This document shows, piece by piece, positions 12,201 through 24,094 of a stretch of DNA of 64,000 nucleotides. The stretch's first letter is position 1. Each line of letters begins with the position of its first letter. The stretch covers positions 4,736,001 to 4,800,000 of the forward strand of contig PUDQ02000001.1 of the NCBI GenBank assembly GCA_002964805.2, in the 5' to 3' direction. The position numbers were made by a program, and so were the translations under genes. A model generated the notes under the pieces. That model saw only the letters and a program-made list of their open reading frames with translations, was not told where the DNA came from and made no database searches. Source of the DNA: Trametes villosa. Its lineage: Eukaryota; Basidiomycota; Agaricomycetes; Polyporales; Polyporaceae.

Positions 12201-14317
12201 GAAAATACGTTGCGATCGGCGAGCGGATCGAGCTGGCGGCTGAGCTGCAGATGTGACGTCGGTGGGGTGAGAGCGCGAGGGCGAGCGAAGAACATACCCA
12301 TTGCAGACCGTAGGATCTCGCCTGGAGGACGTCGTACAGGGTGGAGACGACCGCTGGCATGGGGAGAGGAAGGTTGTAGCAGCCGCCGTGCTGGCGAAGA
12401 CGACGGAGCCAGGCGAGCTTGGCCGGGGCGTGCTGGCGCGCGGCGAGTGTGTGGTTGGTGCAGTGACCGTGGGGCGGGGACTGCCACCAGTCGTGGCATG
12501 GCTGCGCGATGGCGTCCGAATAGGCGATCATCGCTGCAGCCCACTCCGGGGATGAGCTGTGGCCGAGGGTGGAGATGTGGGGCAAGAGGTGCTCGGTGAA
12601 GGCGACGTCGAGCTGGGCGACTAGAGTGGGGTGCCAGACCTCGTCGTCGCACAGGGTGGACGAGACGACCTTCGCGATGTGGTCCTCATAGTCGGTGCGG
12701 ACGTCTGTGAGCTGGTTGCCGGCCCTCTTCGCGGGGGGTTGCTCCAGGTACTTGAGGTAGTGGCGGAGCACCTTCGCCTCTTTGTCCTCGGTATCCGCTA
12801 TATCGGGCCAGGGGCTGCTCGTCGCGACGAGGATCATCTGCGAGGTCATCTCGGTGAGGAGGTGGGCCCACAGCTGGAGCGCGGTCGGTGAGCGGAGCGC
12901 AACGGGAGGAGGAAGTTTGACGTACACCACCGACAGTGTCGGGCATCCTCTCCTCGGCAGATATCTTTGCCTTGGCTCCGTCGCACGGGCGGAGCCGCCT
13001 GGACAAGTCCTCCTCCTTGACCGTCTTGCCGTCGCGGAAGTAGGAGAGCGATCCGATGTGTTTGAGGAAGCGGTAGATGAATGGGTTCGTCAAGATGCTG
13101 GCGAAGCCTTGCTTGGAGTCGACGTCGCCGACGATGGGCTTCACGATGGTCTGCGTCCATTCGGTGGAGCCGACGATAAGCTCTCTTTCGTTGGTCGCAT
13201 TGTGTTCGGCGATGGCGGCGGTGATCTGGGTCAAGTTCGCCCAAAGCTTCTCGTCTTGCGTGGCAAAGTATCGGGGCCGGTCGTCGTTGCGAGAAAGATA
13301 TTCGGCCACGACGGGCGGAGTGTCCTCTGCACGAGGCGGATGAGAGAGGAGCACCGTGGGCGGAACGGGAACCGTACCTAAGACGTAGATCGCCGCGGCC
13401 CACAGGCCGGGATCGCGCGCACCCTCTTGGAGGGTGTCGAGGGTGGCCTTCAGTGACTCCACGTGTTTGCGCTCGTCACTTTCGGATATGTCGCACTCCG
13501 AAACGCTGGCGATGTGGGCCTGCAGGTCCTTGTAGTCGGCCAGGAAGCGCTTGCGGCGCTCGATGTACGCGTGTCTGCGATGGTTCCCGCCGAGGACGAC
13601 AATGAACTGCTCCTCGGCGCTTTCCTGGACGTCAAAGACGGGGCCTTCGGTAGAGGTCGGAGGGCGCGGGGCGAGCGAAGCCGTGGCGATGAGGGCGCGG
13701 GGGACCAGGACGTGAATGGGTTCCTCCCAGTACTGTATCCCCCCTTCCTTGAAGCCCGCGACGAACTGCTTGACTTTGGACATGTTGACGCTGCGCTTGT
13801 TGTACTTTCCGAACTGGTACTTGGTGCCCTTGGGGGGGTTGAGGAGCGGCAGAAAGCAGTAGCCGGCGAGCGACTTCTGCGCATCAGCGGCAAGCTGCTC
13901 GGACATGGCCTGGGCACGTTTCTCCTTGACGTCGGTGGCCTTGATGGTGGGTGGAACGGGCGGGGCGGAAGGGTCGTCGGCGGGAATGGGCTCGCCATCG
14001 TGGGTGGTCTCGATGACGATCGCCTTCTTGCGCGACCGGCGGGCGGTGCGCTGGATGGGGAGGACTCAGCATGGCAAAGAGCGGGCGTGCGCAAGAGAGA
14101 TTACCTTGAGCGGAGGAGTCTCGCCGGAGCGCTGCGTGAATAGCGCCATTGGTCGTCAGGGCGATTGCGGCAACAGGGGGACACTTACTGGGGGCGTGGG
14201 CTGTTGCTCTGCGGCCTTTTTGGAATGTGCGGAGGTGCGCTTCTGCGTTTTGGTAATCGAGCGGGGTGACAAGGAGGGGGGGAGGCAAAATGAGGGAGGG
14301 GAGGCAGACGTGGACAT
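9243..14317 (-). CDS. ParB/sulfiredoxin-like domain protein, 1569 aa, eight exons
   Basis: Model: 14317-14189, 14131-14105, 14050-12926, 12873-12298, 12244-12107, 12056-11187, 11137-9688, 9637-9243. Introns are about 49-57 bp and every phase closes. In exon 3, KYNKRSVNMSKVKQFVAGF, then EEPIHVLVP and VVLGGNHRRHAYIERR, follow the ParB N-terminal order: N-x-R, a helix leading to a PI-x-V strand, and a G-x-H/R-R nucleotide-loop motif. That domain occupies roughly residues 95-210. The middle is helical and unrecognised. The C-terminal third is Pro/Ser-rich and disordered, with a basic KGKGKAKGKGKGK tract and an acidic tail ending NLVAH. ParB-fold proteins bind DNA, hydrolyse CTP or act as nucleases or reductases; which applies here is unknown. 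The domain call is by eye. Confidence 0.7.
10201..10260. repeat. 30-bp direct tandem duplication in coding DNA
   Basis: Two identical copies, encoding a tandem SQPTTTVVPT repeat inside the disordered region of the ParB-like gene. The length is a multiple of three, so the frame is kept. Confidence 0.9.
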
Positions 14318-14920
14318 GAGCGATTTGAGACGGAAGAGGGGGGGGGGGGGCATCGAGCGACGGAATGGCTCACCTTTGTGGTCGGCGGAGCTGGGGCTTC
14401 CATGTGGGCGATTGCTGCGGTAGGAGCTACGGTAGTGTGCGTGTGCGAGTGGGCCGAGAGGAAGGCGAGGAAGCGCAAGGGGAGCAAGCAAGCAGCGCGG
14501 GGATAGCAGGGCTGAGGTGGTGGGAAGGAGGAGGCAGTGAAAAATGAGGGTGACCGAGGGCGGACGTAAGCGCCGAGGCCACATGGGGCTGTCGATGACC
14601 AAGACGATCGAGCGGAAGTGGCTGGAAGGAGGATCGGGGCGAGGGAGGGAGTGCGATGGGGCGAGGAGGATTTGCAGAGGCTAAACAGTTTGCGTGCGCC
14701 GGCGGAGGACGCGGCCATGTGATCGTGCGAGCAGCAGGGCGGTTAGCACCGCGCGCGGCGCCAAAACGCGGCGCGACAGAGGTCTGCGCGACCGCGAGCG
14801 CACTGGCGGTGTGCGCACGGGCTGACGGGCTTCACGGGCTCAATGCGACGTGCCCGCGAGCGGAGCGGGCGGGACTTTGGGGCGGGGGTGCGAGCGAGCG
14901 AAGAACGGAAATTGCCGGAG

Positions 14921-16245
14921 GTGTATGAAAATCGCACGGAGGTGCTGCGCGATGCGTATCTCCTCGGCTTCATCCTCCCCTTCCTGAGCGACACAATGAG
15001 CAAGGGCATCCCGGGCATTCCGCGCAACGCAGTCGAGTGGGGAAACGTTTTTCGCAGCGCGGACGTGGTGTCGAGGGTTCAAGGTACGCCGTTGGTGTTT
15101 GCGGGACGCAGGCTGCGGCTGACAGGACCGCGATAGCGCTAGGACACCCGCCGAACAGGGGGCTGCGGATCGAGGCTGGGACGTGGTGAGCGCTGCGCTG
15201 TAGGTCTACGTTGGTCAAGCTGAAGGGCGTGCAAGGGTGGTGACGCGTCCGGGAGGAAACCGTCGAGACGATGCCGCGATTGCGGACAAGGAGACGATCG
15301 CGCGGGTGGTGAACATCGCGGATGGGGGGATGGGCAAGGCAAGCGATCCAGACAGAGTGATGAGCGACGACTGACCGGCCGCAGATGATGAAGCTGCACT
15401 GGTACTTCAAAAAGGCGGAGCTGCGGGACGGTGATCTGATGACGACCATGACCTCGGAGGTGGCGAGCACGATGGGTGTGCGCGAGCTGCTGTCGTACTC
15501 GGGAGACACCTTCGATTTTGTGGACGCCGCCCACCACCTGCTTGCGGTGGTGAGCTTCGAGCCGCACAAGGTCGGGCTGTGCACGATCGACGAGGAGACG
15601 TGGTACACCCGGGCGAATTTGACGCTGACGCTGGGGCTAAACACGACGCAGTATTCCCTGCTTGAGGTGGGCGATGTGTACGACGACGGGAATCGGAGCT
15701 GACGGGCTTGCCAGGGATGCTTCAAAGCGATCTGCACGTCGGCCTGCCAGCACCGGGGACACTACTCCCCTGGAGGGGACACCGTGCGGTTCTGTGAGGG
15801 GTGCGAACGGTGGTACCACGTCGAGTGCCTCGCGGAGATAGACAGCGACGCTCCGACGCTGCGGGAGCCTGCGCCGTGCCGCCCGAAGCAATGCGGTGAC
15901 GAGGAGGAGATCGAGGCCATGCGCGAAAGGGAGGAGATCGAGTACAGCGCGGCCGACTACGCGCTGTGGCGGAAGCTCATGCGTTTGCCGATCCAGCGCG
16001 GCTACAAGGGACACGAGTATCCTCTGTCCTTTGAGCGTCTGTTGCTGGAGCTGCGCGCAACGGAACGCTCAGAGGGCTGCCCGGTGGACGTGCGCGACGT
16101 GGTCGCCTCGAGCCTCTCGATGGCGAGTCACATCCAACATTTGGCGAACCGGTATCTCGACGTGTTCTACAACCTCGTCATCACGCCAACGTTCTATTAC
16201 CGGTGCCCGCAGTGCTCGGGCGAAGATGGAGAGGTGGTGATATAG
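14921..16245 (+). CDS. BP1: BAH-like/split-PHD family protein (5' end unresolved)
   Basis: One of only two family members on the plus strand. A DAYLLGFILPF motif near 14960 resembles family exon 3. Exon 4 (15385-15675, 291 nt) holds the BAH-like core and ends LLEVGD. Exon 5 (15715-16245) has GCFKAICTSACQHRG, CEGCERWYHVEC, LPIQRGY, PLSFERLLLEL and a last C-x2-C in YRCPQCSGEDGEVVI. The intron between exons 4 and 5 would be only 39 bp, and I could not find phase-consistent exons 1-3. The acidic, Glu-rich insertion is longer than in its relatives. It diverges from the ParB-like gene, sharing about 600 bp of upstream DNA. Confidence 0.6.
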
Positions 16246-16415
16246 GTTAAGGCACGGACGACTGAGATGTACGGGATCGAACGAATGCGATCGGAAGCGG
16301 GCTGCGATTGTTCGGGGGCGCGTTGTACATGATGCGGACGGTACAGAACGAGCTCGGGCAGGTGGTGCGCGCAGGGGCCGCGGGTCTGTGCTCAGGTAGG
16401 AACGCGTCTGGGGGA

Positions 16416-17552
16416 TCAGATGAATTCGAGGCAGCCGGCGCACAGCTTGTACTGGGGGACCGCCGGGAGCAGTCCGCCGTCGCGATCGGTCCGGAGCGCG
16501 TTGTGGTCGAGCCAATCGGGGAGCGCGTGTGCGGGTGGGCCCTGGAAGGCGTGGTGGGAGCGGGCGCAGAGGACGACGGCCTCGAGCGATGCAGGCGGGG
16601 AGGGGGAGCCTGGGACAGAGGTCGCCATGCGCCGGATGGGGCTGTGAAGGACGGCCTGCCACTGCTGCAAGAGGACGTCGCTGGCGGGGGCCGTCCAGAG
16701 GAACGGGTGGTCGGCGGGATTGTGTGTGCGGAGCGCGTCCTCGGTTACTGGAGCGTCGGGAGCGCAAGCATGGTGCATCCATCGCGTGCAATGCTGGCAC
16801 CAGCGCAGGTCGTCCACGTCCGGGGAATAGCGCATGAAGACGCTCGCCCTGCACATGAGGTGGCACACGGTGCCGGTGTCCTGCGCCGAGTGTGAGCGAG
16901 TGAGGTGGCCACAGGGAGGAGCTGGGTGCTTACCGAGCGGAAGTGAAACGAGTCACGGTGCGGGGTATACAAGAGCTGCAAGTGGTTGCGGCAGTAGTGA
17001 TCGGGTTGGCGGAATGGAATGAGAGAGGGAGCAAGATCGCTGAAGACGGAAAGGCGGATGCGCTCGAGGAGGTGGTCGCGGGGAATGTGAAAAGAGGGAG
17101 AGCAGACGTGGACCAGCTCCAGTTGGCCGACGGTTGTGACGATGGTCCAATCGCGCGGTATGAACTGAGACTCAAAGAGCGCGGAGCGGGGTAGGAGGAG
17201 CTTGCCATGGACGACGTCCTTGGAGGCAGGGTGAATGAGACGGCGCATGAGAATGTGAGGCCACGTACTTGGGGACTGGACTGATCGCCGACTGACTCGC
17301 AATGGGACACCTGCATGTACACCGTCGCCCCGCTGGACCGCTCGAGCGCGGGGCTGAGGGCCGCCGTGTTGATTCTAAAACTGGGAGCGGGCGTGAGCGG
17401 GGCTCGCCAGGCGGTGACGGACCTCACACTTGATGCTTTGCGATCGCGGGGGGTGCGGCTGTTGGTGTACGTGAGAGGGCGGTAGCGGCGGCCATCGCTG
17501 CGGACGTACGGGGAGAGGGATCAGCGCGCGTCGCAGAGGCGTTGGCGGGCAT
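16416..17552 (-). CDS. BP2: BAH-like/split-PHD protein, subtype C, 311 aa
   Basis: Exons 17552-17510, 17458-17428, 17380-17269, 17218-16934, 16880-16416; phases 1,2,0,0. Exon 1 is only 43 nt (MPANASATRADPSP), much shorter than in other members. Exon 2 is the 31-nt subtype-C form. Exon 4 (285 nt) includes HGKLLLPRSALFES and LELVHV. The PHD-like part reads CHLMC, CQHCTRWMHHAC, then SPIRRM and finally CAGCLEFI before the stop. The domain order suggests a chromatin- or histone-tail-binding role (inference). It faces BP1 tail to tail, about 170 bp away. Confidence 0.75.
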
Positions 17553-18341
17553 GATGAGACGGCAAAGGGGGGCGGGGGCGGGGGCCACGGCGGTGGGCGG
17601 CGGCGAAGGACAAACACCGAATTATCGTGTCAGGGCGGAGGCAACGATCGACAACCGGCATCGCGCAGCTCGGGATGAGTTCGCACGGAAGGGCCCACGT
17701 GCTGGATGGTAGGGTTCAGGGGTCATTGGAATTTGGGCGGGCTTACCGTCCGCGCTCCGCTGATGTAGAGAGAAGGCGAGCGCGTGCGATGAAAAGCGCT
17801 GTTTGCGGAAGAGTGTGGGGGGTGAGCGCACGTATCGGGGTGGCTCACCGGGTGGGCAGACAGCACATGCGAGCGGCGCGCGGCAGATGTCCGGGCGCGG
17901 ATCGATGGAAGAAGTTTGCGTGAGAGGTTCGAGGGGTTCGCGGGCGGGGCGGTAGCGCAGGCCGACAGGGGCGCGTGTGGACCCAATGAATGCGTTGGCG
18001 CTAGAAACTAAACGTCCGGGAATGGGACAGGTCGAATCGGGTCGGGGGGTTAGCGCTGGCTCATGGCGGGCGAGGCCGTCTGCGCTAGAGGGGACGGGAT
18101 GCGCTGCAGCAGTTCCCTGCGGCGCCGCACAGAAGCGCTGTGTCTGGGGATGCGATGACGGCCAGGGACGGCGCGCAAAATCCGACGGCGCGCACGACAC
18201 GCGAACGGGGGACACATGTATATGAGATGGCGAGAGTACGGATGGTAATACAGGCGTGACAAGTACATGAGCGTGCTATGAACGTGAACCGCCGACACCC
18301 GGATGGCAGCCGGAGGGGAGGAGATGGGAGGGCGGGAGGGG
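17553..18341. other. Intergenic gap BP2-BP3
   Basis: No gene supported. It holds a degenerate dyad near 17948 and a better one at 18101. Long open frames here lack family motifs and splice partners. Confidence 0.5.
18101..18128. repeat. 28-bp dyad
   Basis: First block GCGC, the other three fixed blocks intact; variable blocks TGCA, TTCC, GGCG. Confidence 0.7.
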
Positions 18342-19700
18342 TTATATGCTGCGCAGACACTCGGGACACTGGTACCAGCGCGGTTCGTCTTCGAACTGGG
18401 TCTGCAGACGCTCCAAGGGTATAACGTCCGCGATCCGGATGGCGGAGAGGGTCTCATCGTGGACGTCAGCGCGGGCGGCGGGGATGGAGAGTGCGGTGAG
18501 ATGTTCGTGGAGGAAGGCGGAGGCGTCGGGGGGCAGTCCATGAGCGAGGTGGGCGCGACGAACCTGCTCGATCAGGAGCTCGTACGACTCGGGGTAGTCG
18601 AGGTCGGGCGGTCCGTTGACCAAGTTGAGGTTAGCTCCCGGGCGGGGACCGGAGCAGGGGGCACGCTGGATGGGTAGGCAGAGGACGCAGTTCCAGAAGG
18701 CCTGCAGGTACGGAGGAGGGTCTGGAAGGGTGCTCTGGTATCTCGCCCAGTGCGGGGGGTCCTCGGAGCCGATGGGTCGTGCGCCGGGCTGCATGCAATT
18801 CACGTGGAACCAGCGGGAGCAGAAGGTGCACCATCGAACGGTGCCGCGATCGGAGTCGCAGGGGGAGTAGCGGCCGGCGTAGTGGCAGTCAGGGGACCGA
18901 CGACAAATGCGGGGTTCGTTCTGCGGTGGGGTGTTGGAGATGAGCGAGGGTTGCGTGAGGGTGAGGGACTCGTACCTGGAACGCGACGATGTGGCCGTCC
19001 GAGAGAACCTCGATGTGGATGTCTGGACGCCAGAAGTGCGTCGGCCGACGGAGTGGCGGGAGGCCGAGCTGGTCGCCGTGAAACGAGACCATGCGCCCGC
19101 ATTGGCGGAGGAAACACTCGGATAGAATGAGAGGGCGGTTGTGCTGGGCTACGACGCGCACGAGCTCGAGGGAACCAAAGGTGGCGAGCAGAGCGTTTGC
19201 CGCCTGGTTGTTGCGTTGGAGTTTGCCGGGACGATCCAGGTAGCCTCCCCAGTACCGCAGACGGTCCCCTTCGACGTACCGCTGCGGGATGCGTTAGTGG
19301 GGTGCGATGTGGGAGCGCGCGAGGGCACGGCGGGGCGCACGTTTCCGGTGCCGAGAAACGCGCAAATGCGGGAGATGCGAATGTAGCGCACTGTAGGCTC
19401 GAGGGCCTGCGCCACGGGACTCTGGGCGGTGTAGCAACATCTGAGGTCCGTCAGAGAAGTGCGCACTTCGACAGGATGCACGCCTACACATCTCCGACGC
19501 GGACCGTCTGGGGTGGCAGCGAGGGGTAAACGTCGACTGCGCAAGCGGTGAGCGGGGAGCGGGCAGATGTGGGCAGATTACTGACGGGAAATATGCGTGA
19601 GCGAGCGGACGGACGGATGGTCGAAGAAGGTGTGCGGATGGTCACGCATGCGAGCGTTTTCTTGTGAGGAGGAGAGCAGCTGCACGGAGAGGTTGGCCAT
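18342..19700 (-). CDS. BP3: BAH-like/split-PHD protein, subtype A, 382 aa
   Basis: Exons 19700-19586, 19536-19488, 19440-19341, 19281-18976, 18920-18342. Exon 1 has LSSSQENARMRDHPHTFF and HPSVRSL; exon 2 ends TVRVGDV; exon 3 has VRYIRISRICAF and GTGN. Exon 4 opens RYVEGDRLRYWGGYLDR and contains LELVRV, LRQCGRMV and RRPTHFWRPDI, the clearest BAH-like core of the set. Exon 5 has C-x5-C (CRRSPDC), CTFCSRWFHVNC, LPIQRAP, YPESYELLI and a final CPECLRSI. The nearest paralogue is BP4, immediately upstream in the same orientation. An AT-rich TATA-like stretch near 19755 lies about 55 bp upstream of the ATG. Confidence 0.8.
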
Positions 19701-20561
19701 GACGGTGGGGAACGCGGGCACCGGGGCGGAAGATAGAGACGGTGAGGGAGACGATATATGGGCTGGAGAGGATGTGGTACGGCCGACGCGGCAGAGACGT
19801 TGGAAGGAGCTCATCTCAGGACCGAGAATAACGGCAGCGGGCTGTAAAGTTTTGGGAAGGCCGCTGCCAAACGTCGAGGCAAGGTTCGGGGCGGTCGTTG
19901 CAAGTAACGCACATTGCGGGCGCACTCCTTTGCATCCGATGGCAGGGCGAGTTTTGCGGACGCTGGTCAGCGTGCAAGCCGAGTGTTCGCGGATTGGGTG
20001 CGGGAGAAGGCCGAAGGCGGAGCGCGGCGAAATGGCATAGAAGCGGTGCTATTTTCGAGATGGCGGACGCGTGAGCGGTGCGCGGGTTGCCGAACGGCCG
20101 GAATGCGGCCGGCGTTGGGAAGCGCAATGGGTGAGATCGCACCAGAGGATTGGGCGGACGAGCGGCATAGTTGGGACCGCATCAGGGAGGGGAAGTAGCC
20201 CATCGGGAACGCAATCTGCTGAGGCAGCAGGGCGCTGGCGAGAACCACATGCGCAGGCAGCTTCCTTCGCGTGATTCTCTAGGTGGGCAAAGAAGCCGGG
20301 CGGGGACAGCGTGTGAGTGGGCGAAGGCGCGCAGCGTTCTATCGCACCAGGAGCTCATGCGGGTGAGAAAAGCTGGGTGAGACTTGCTTCGCGCATCACG
20401 CTTGGGGACGGCGGCAGGAGCGAATGGAATTGAACGAGGGGCGGATGCTGGTACAAAGTAGAGACACGCGGATACAGGTACATGCCCGGAGCTTCGGGAC
20501 CGTGTCAGGCGATGAGGCACGAGCAAAGGGAAGGTGTGCAGGCGGTTCCCCTTCTGCGCCA
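19701..20561. other. Intergenic gap BP3-BP4
   Basis: No gene supported. The only repeat-like element is a weak dyad-like stretch near 20225. Confidence 0.4.
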
Positions 20562-21896
20562 TCACACGCTGTCCTCGCACTGTGGACACATGAGCCATTT
20601 GGGGTCCGCCACCTCCTGGGCGTCGAGCGCATTCTGGAGGAGGTCGAGTACGTCGATGAGGTTGTCAGCGATGTCCAGGCGTTCGGACTCGATCGTGAGC
20701 CGTTTGAGATAGTGACGGAGGTAGGCCTGCACGTCGTGAGGGGGTCCGCGATGAAGCTGCTGCTGGCGCACCCGGGTGATCAGAAGCTCGTACGACTGGG
20801 GAAAGCGTGCCTGGCGGTCGTGAGCTGGCTCCGCCCGGTCATCGTGGGTGAACGTCTTCGATGTACATTTGCGTGCGATGGGCAGCTGGAGGACGCTCGC
20901 CCAGAGCTCGTGGTCGGGCTCGGTGGACAGGGGGACGAACTTGGCCCAGTGCGGGGGGTCGATGGCGTAGGTGGGATCACCGCCGCGGCTGAGGCAGTCG
21001 GCGTGCAGCCAGCGCGAGCAGGTGGAACACCAATGCACATCTCCAAGGCCGGGTATGCACGGCGCGTAGCGCTGCTGGTACCGACATTTGAGATGGCATA
21101 TAGGCGGAGAGTCCTGCGATCGGAGGTCAGGAGGGATCGCGTGAAGGCTTGGACGGGGGTGCGTACCTGGAAGAAGGTGACGTCGCCCTGTCGGGCGACC
21201 TCCATGTATACCCCGGTGCGCCAGACGTGGGCCGGCCAGTGGAGGACACGAAGGCTCACGGTCTCTGGGGAAAACGCGACCGTACGCCCGCACTGTCGCA
21301 GGGAGCGAGCGGAGATGATGAAGTGCGGCGCGTGCGGGCGGTGGACGCGTACGAGTTCGAGGGGAGAGAGGGCGTCGATGAATTGGGTGGTCGTCTCGCG
21401 GGTGGTTTGGACGATGTGGTCCATGTAGCCTTCCCAGTAGTCCAGGCGGTCGCCTTCAACGTAGCGCTGTTCCGTCGAATGAGCGTCCGACAAATGTGTG
21501 GACAAATACGGTGGAGGGAGATGGGCGCACATTTCCGGACCCTGTGAAGACGGCTATGCGGTAGATGCGAATGTAGCGAACGTGAGGATCGATGGCCTCT
21601 GGGGCAAGGGGGGTGGCGCGGTAGCAGCAGCTGCCAAAAGATGAGCCAGAGCGCAGGGGGGCGATGGCGTACTCACACGTCGCCGACCCGGACGATCTGC
21701 GGGAGGAGGGACGCGTTTCCGGTCACTGGGGGCGCGTTAGTTGTCGGAACGACGTCGGGCGAGAGAGGCGTGGCAGACCGTAAAGGTGGTCGAGGTCGCG
21801 CACAGACGGATGTGCGAAGAACGTCTCCGGGTGGTCACGGAGACGTGCTTTCTCTTGGTCGCGGGTGAGGGCAGAAGGAAGATGGACGCAGAGCAT
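20562..21896 (-). CDS. BP4: BAH-like/split-PHD protein, subtype A, 372 aa
   Basis: Exons 21896-21779, 21725-21677, 21630-21531, 21466-21167, 21113-20562. Exons 2 and 3 have exactly the lengths seen in BP3 (49 and 100 nt). Exon 1 carries LTRDQEKARLRDHPETFF and HPSVRDL. Exon 2 ends QIVRVGDV with a GTGAGT donor. Exon 4 opens RYVEGDRLDYWEGYMDH and has LELVRV, LRQCGRTV and WPAHVWRTGVYMEV. Exon 5 has CHLKC, CSTCSRWLHADC, LPIARKC (E to A in the PIER motif), FPQSYELLI and CPQCEDSV at the very end. It is sister to BP3, so this pair looks like a tandem duplication. Confidence 0.8.
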
Positions 21897-22445
21897 GATG
21901 GCGGGGGAATGCGTACAGCGTACGGAGGTCTCAGCTGATAAAGTCCGGAAGCACATGAGGTGCGGCGCGCTCCGCAGCATCCACGTCTTTCGCGTATGAG
22001 CCGGCAGATCTGAAGTGACAGCGACGGCGAGGAAGGGAACGAGGCGGTCGCACGGGTGTGCCGTGACGCAGGGGACGGCAGAGGTACGGGAGAAGCAGGA
22101 ATTAGAGGACTGACCGGGAGAGGCGGCCCGGGGGGCCGCTCGAGCGGGAGGCTGAACGGCGTATGGGATGCGAGGGGATCGCAGCGCGGAATATATTATA
22201 TTGCAGATGGATATGGACGAGAAGTGTGTGACTGTGCCAGAACAAAGGGTGAGGGAAGGGGGGGACGGTGGTCGGCTGAGCGAAACGCGGGAGTTTTCGC
22301 TCTGCGTTTTGGCGGACAAGAAGGGTAAGGAGCGCGGGAAGACGGACGTAGATAGGGATTCGTGTGGGCCGTATCCAAGCTGGCAGGAGGGCTAAGGATG
22401 GAGACCGCCGGACGTGTATGTTGTGCGTGTGGTGGTAGGGTGAGA
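21897..22445. other. Intergenic gap BP4-BP5
   Basis: No gene seen. Near 22126 there is a short GC palindrome (GCGGCCC...GGGCCGC) unrelated in spacing to the 28-bp dyad, followed by an AT-rich TATA-like run near 22190. Confidence 0.4.
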
Positions 22446-23606
22446 TCAGATGCGCTGCACGCAATGCACGCACATGTAGTACGTCGGCTCGTGAACGAGC
22501 AGGCCTTGGTCACGGAGGATGACCGGAGCCCAGCGGTTGAGAAACGCGCTGCCTAGTGTGGGCGGTTTCTGGTACTCGGTCTCGTGCTCGTAGACGGCCT
22601 TGAGGAGGGCTTCCAGTGAGAGGGGATACGGGAATGTGGTTCCGGTGAGCGCGGGGGTGCGCTGTATGGGCGTTTGAAGCATGAGGTCCCAAAGATATGA
22701 GATCGTGTCACCGTCGTTGCTGGTGGGAGGTGGGGGAGAGCCGGGCGCGTGGTCTAGACAGGCTAGGTGGAACCACCGGTCGCAGAAGCTGCAGTAGCGG
22801 AGCACGTCGCGATCGGGGCGATATAGGCCGGTGAGCGGCGATTTGCAGAACGAGGAGCAGAGCGGTCTATAGCTCTTGGTGGAGTTGAGGTTGCGCAACA
22901 GCGGTGGGGAGGGTCGGGGCGTACCTTGGATAGCTCGAGCAGTGAAAGCGGGGGCTTTCCGACGGCGGACAGGACTATGTTTCGGCGGCGGTAGCGCACC
23001 TGGTTGGTGATCCTGGAAAGGGACGCCGTGCTGTCATCGAAGGAGACGGTGCGAACGCTCGCGAGCACGTCTTTGACGTGGACGGTGAGGGGAAAGGCGA
23101 TGCGGACGAGCTCCGCCTTGCCGAGGGATTGCATGAGCTTCCAGTTTTCAATGTGCATGAAGTGCTCCTCCGTGAACGCGGTGCGCGCGAGGAGCAAGTC
23201 CCCGGTCAAAACGGTCTAACGGGGCGGGTCAAGGTCAGCGGAAAGGGGGGGGCAGCGGCAATACGCACCCGATCGCGCTCCTTTGGCAGCAAACCGAGCT
23301 TGTCAAAAGTTCTAATGCCGTCGATGAGGAGGTAGGCCGGCTCTGTGTCCTTGAGGGGGCGTAGATGGGGAGAGGTGTGCGCGATCTGGACGCTGGGTGA
23401 GGGCATGAGTGGAACTCGGCAGGGAGGATGTCGAGGCTTACACGTCGCCTATGCCGACGTAGCACTTCAGGTGACCGACTGCAATCGATGAGCACGCATA
23501 GGGCGGGCGAAGCGGAGAGTTACGTACGTCTGTAACGCTCGACTTGGGAGAACCCGGTCCCAATGGGCAGCAACTGTAAGCCGTCGGCAGGGAGAGGGTT
23601 GGACAT
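22446..23606 (-). CDS. BP5: BAH-like/split-PHD protein, subtype B, 319 aa
   Basis: Exons 23606-23528, 23478-23442, 23392-23269, 23215-22925, 22874-22446. Exon lengths 79/37/124/291/429 are identical to those of BP7. Exon 1 is MSNPLPADGLQLLPIG; exon 2 ends CYVGIGDV; exon 3 has AYLLIDGIRTF; exon 4 starts TVLTGDLLLARTAF with ELVRIAF and RYRRRNIVL. Exon 5 has CSSFC, CSFCDRWFHLAC, TPIQRTP, YPLSLEALL and CVHCVQRI. The subtype lacks the HPSA-type N-terminus of subtype A. A perfect dyad lies 216 bp upstream of the ATG. Confidence 0.8.
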
Positions 23607-23821
23607 TGCGTTGGGTGGGAAACACAGAGGAGAGCGTGCAGAGAGGAGGGCATGAGTGAAGAGATTGTTTTTCTGCTGATGTTTGAGCTTACGTAAGACG
23701 TGGTTGGTCGTTCGGCGATGCGCTTGAGGATGGCGAAGGCCGGGGCGCTGAGAGGGGCAGCGCGTGCACGTGCAAGAGCACACTGGGGCGGAGTGCGAGG
23801 CGGGGGCGTGGATGGGCTGCA

Positions 23822-23849
23822 GCGGACGAGCAGAGCGCTGCACAGCCGC
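23822..23849. repeat. 28-bp dyad
   Basis: All four fixed blocks intact; variable blocks ACGA, AGCG, ACAG. Confidence 0.8.
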
Positions 23850-24066
23850 GAGCGCGCTGAGCGGGCGTGCGACGCGCACACGTGACCGTGACTGAGGGTG
23901 GGGCGTGCGTTAACATGGCGACACAGACGGAGGCGTGGTTGGTACACGCGAGGGCGATCATACTAGAATGTATACCGGGAACCTAGGAGTGCGGTACATG
24001 CGTCTTCGTGAGCAGCGGGGGGAGGGGGAGCGTGGTACGGGAAGGCGCGGTCGTTTGCAACTGATC

Positions 24067-24094
24067 GCGGTGCGGCAGCCGCCTGCAATGCCGC
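24067..24094. repeat. 28-bp dyad
   Basis: All four fixed blocks intact; variable blocks TGCG, CCGC, AATG. Confidence 0.8.

Noticed and set aside
17622..18215. 198-codon minus-strand frame upstream of BP2 as its first exon
   Set aside because: BP2 is complete from 17552 with correct phases; this frame has no family motif.
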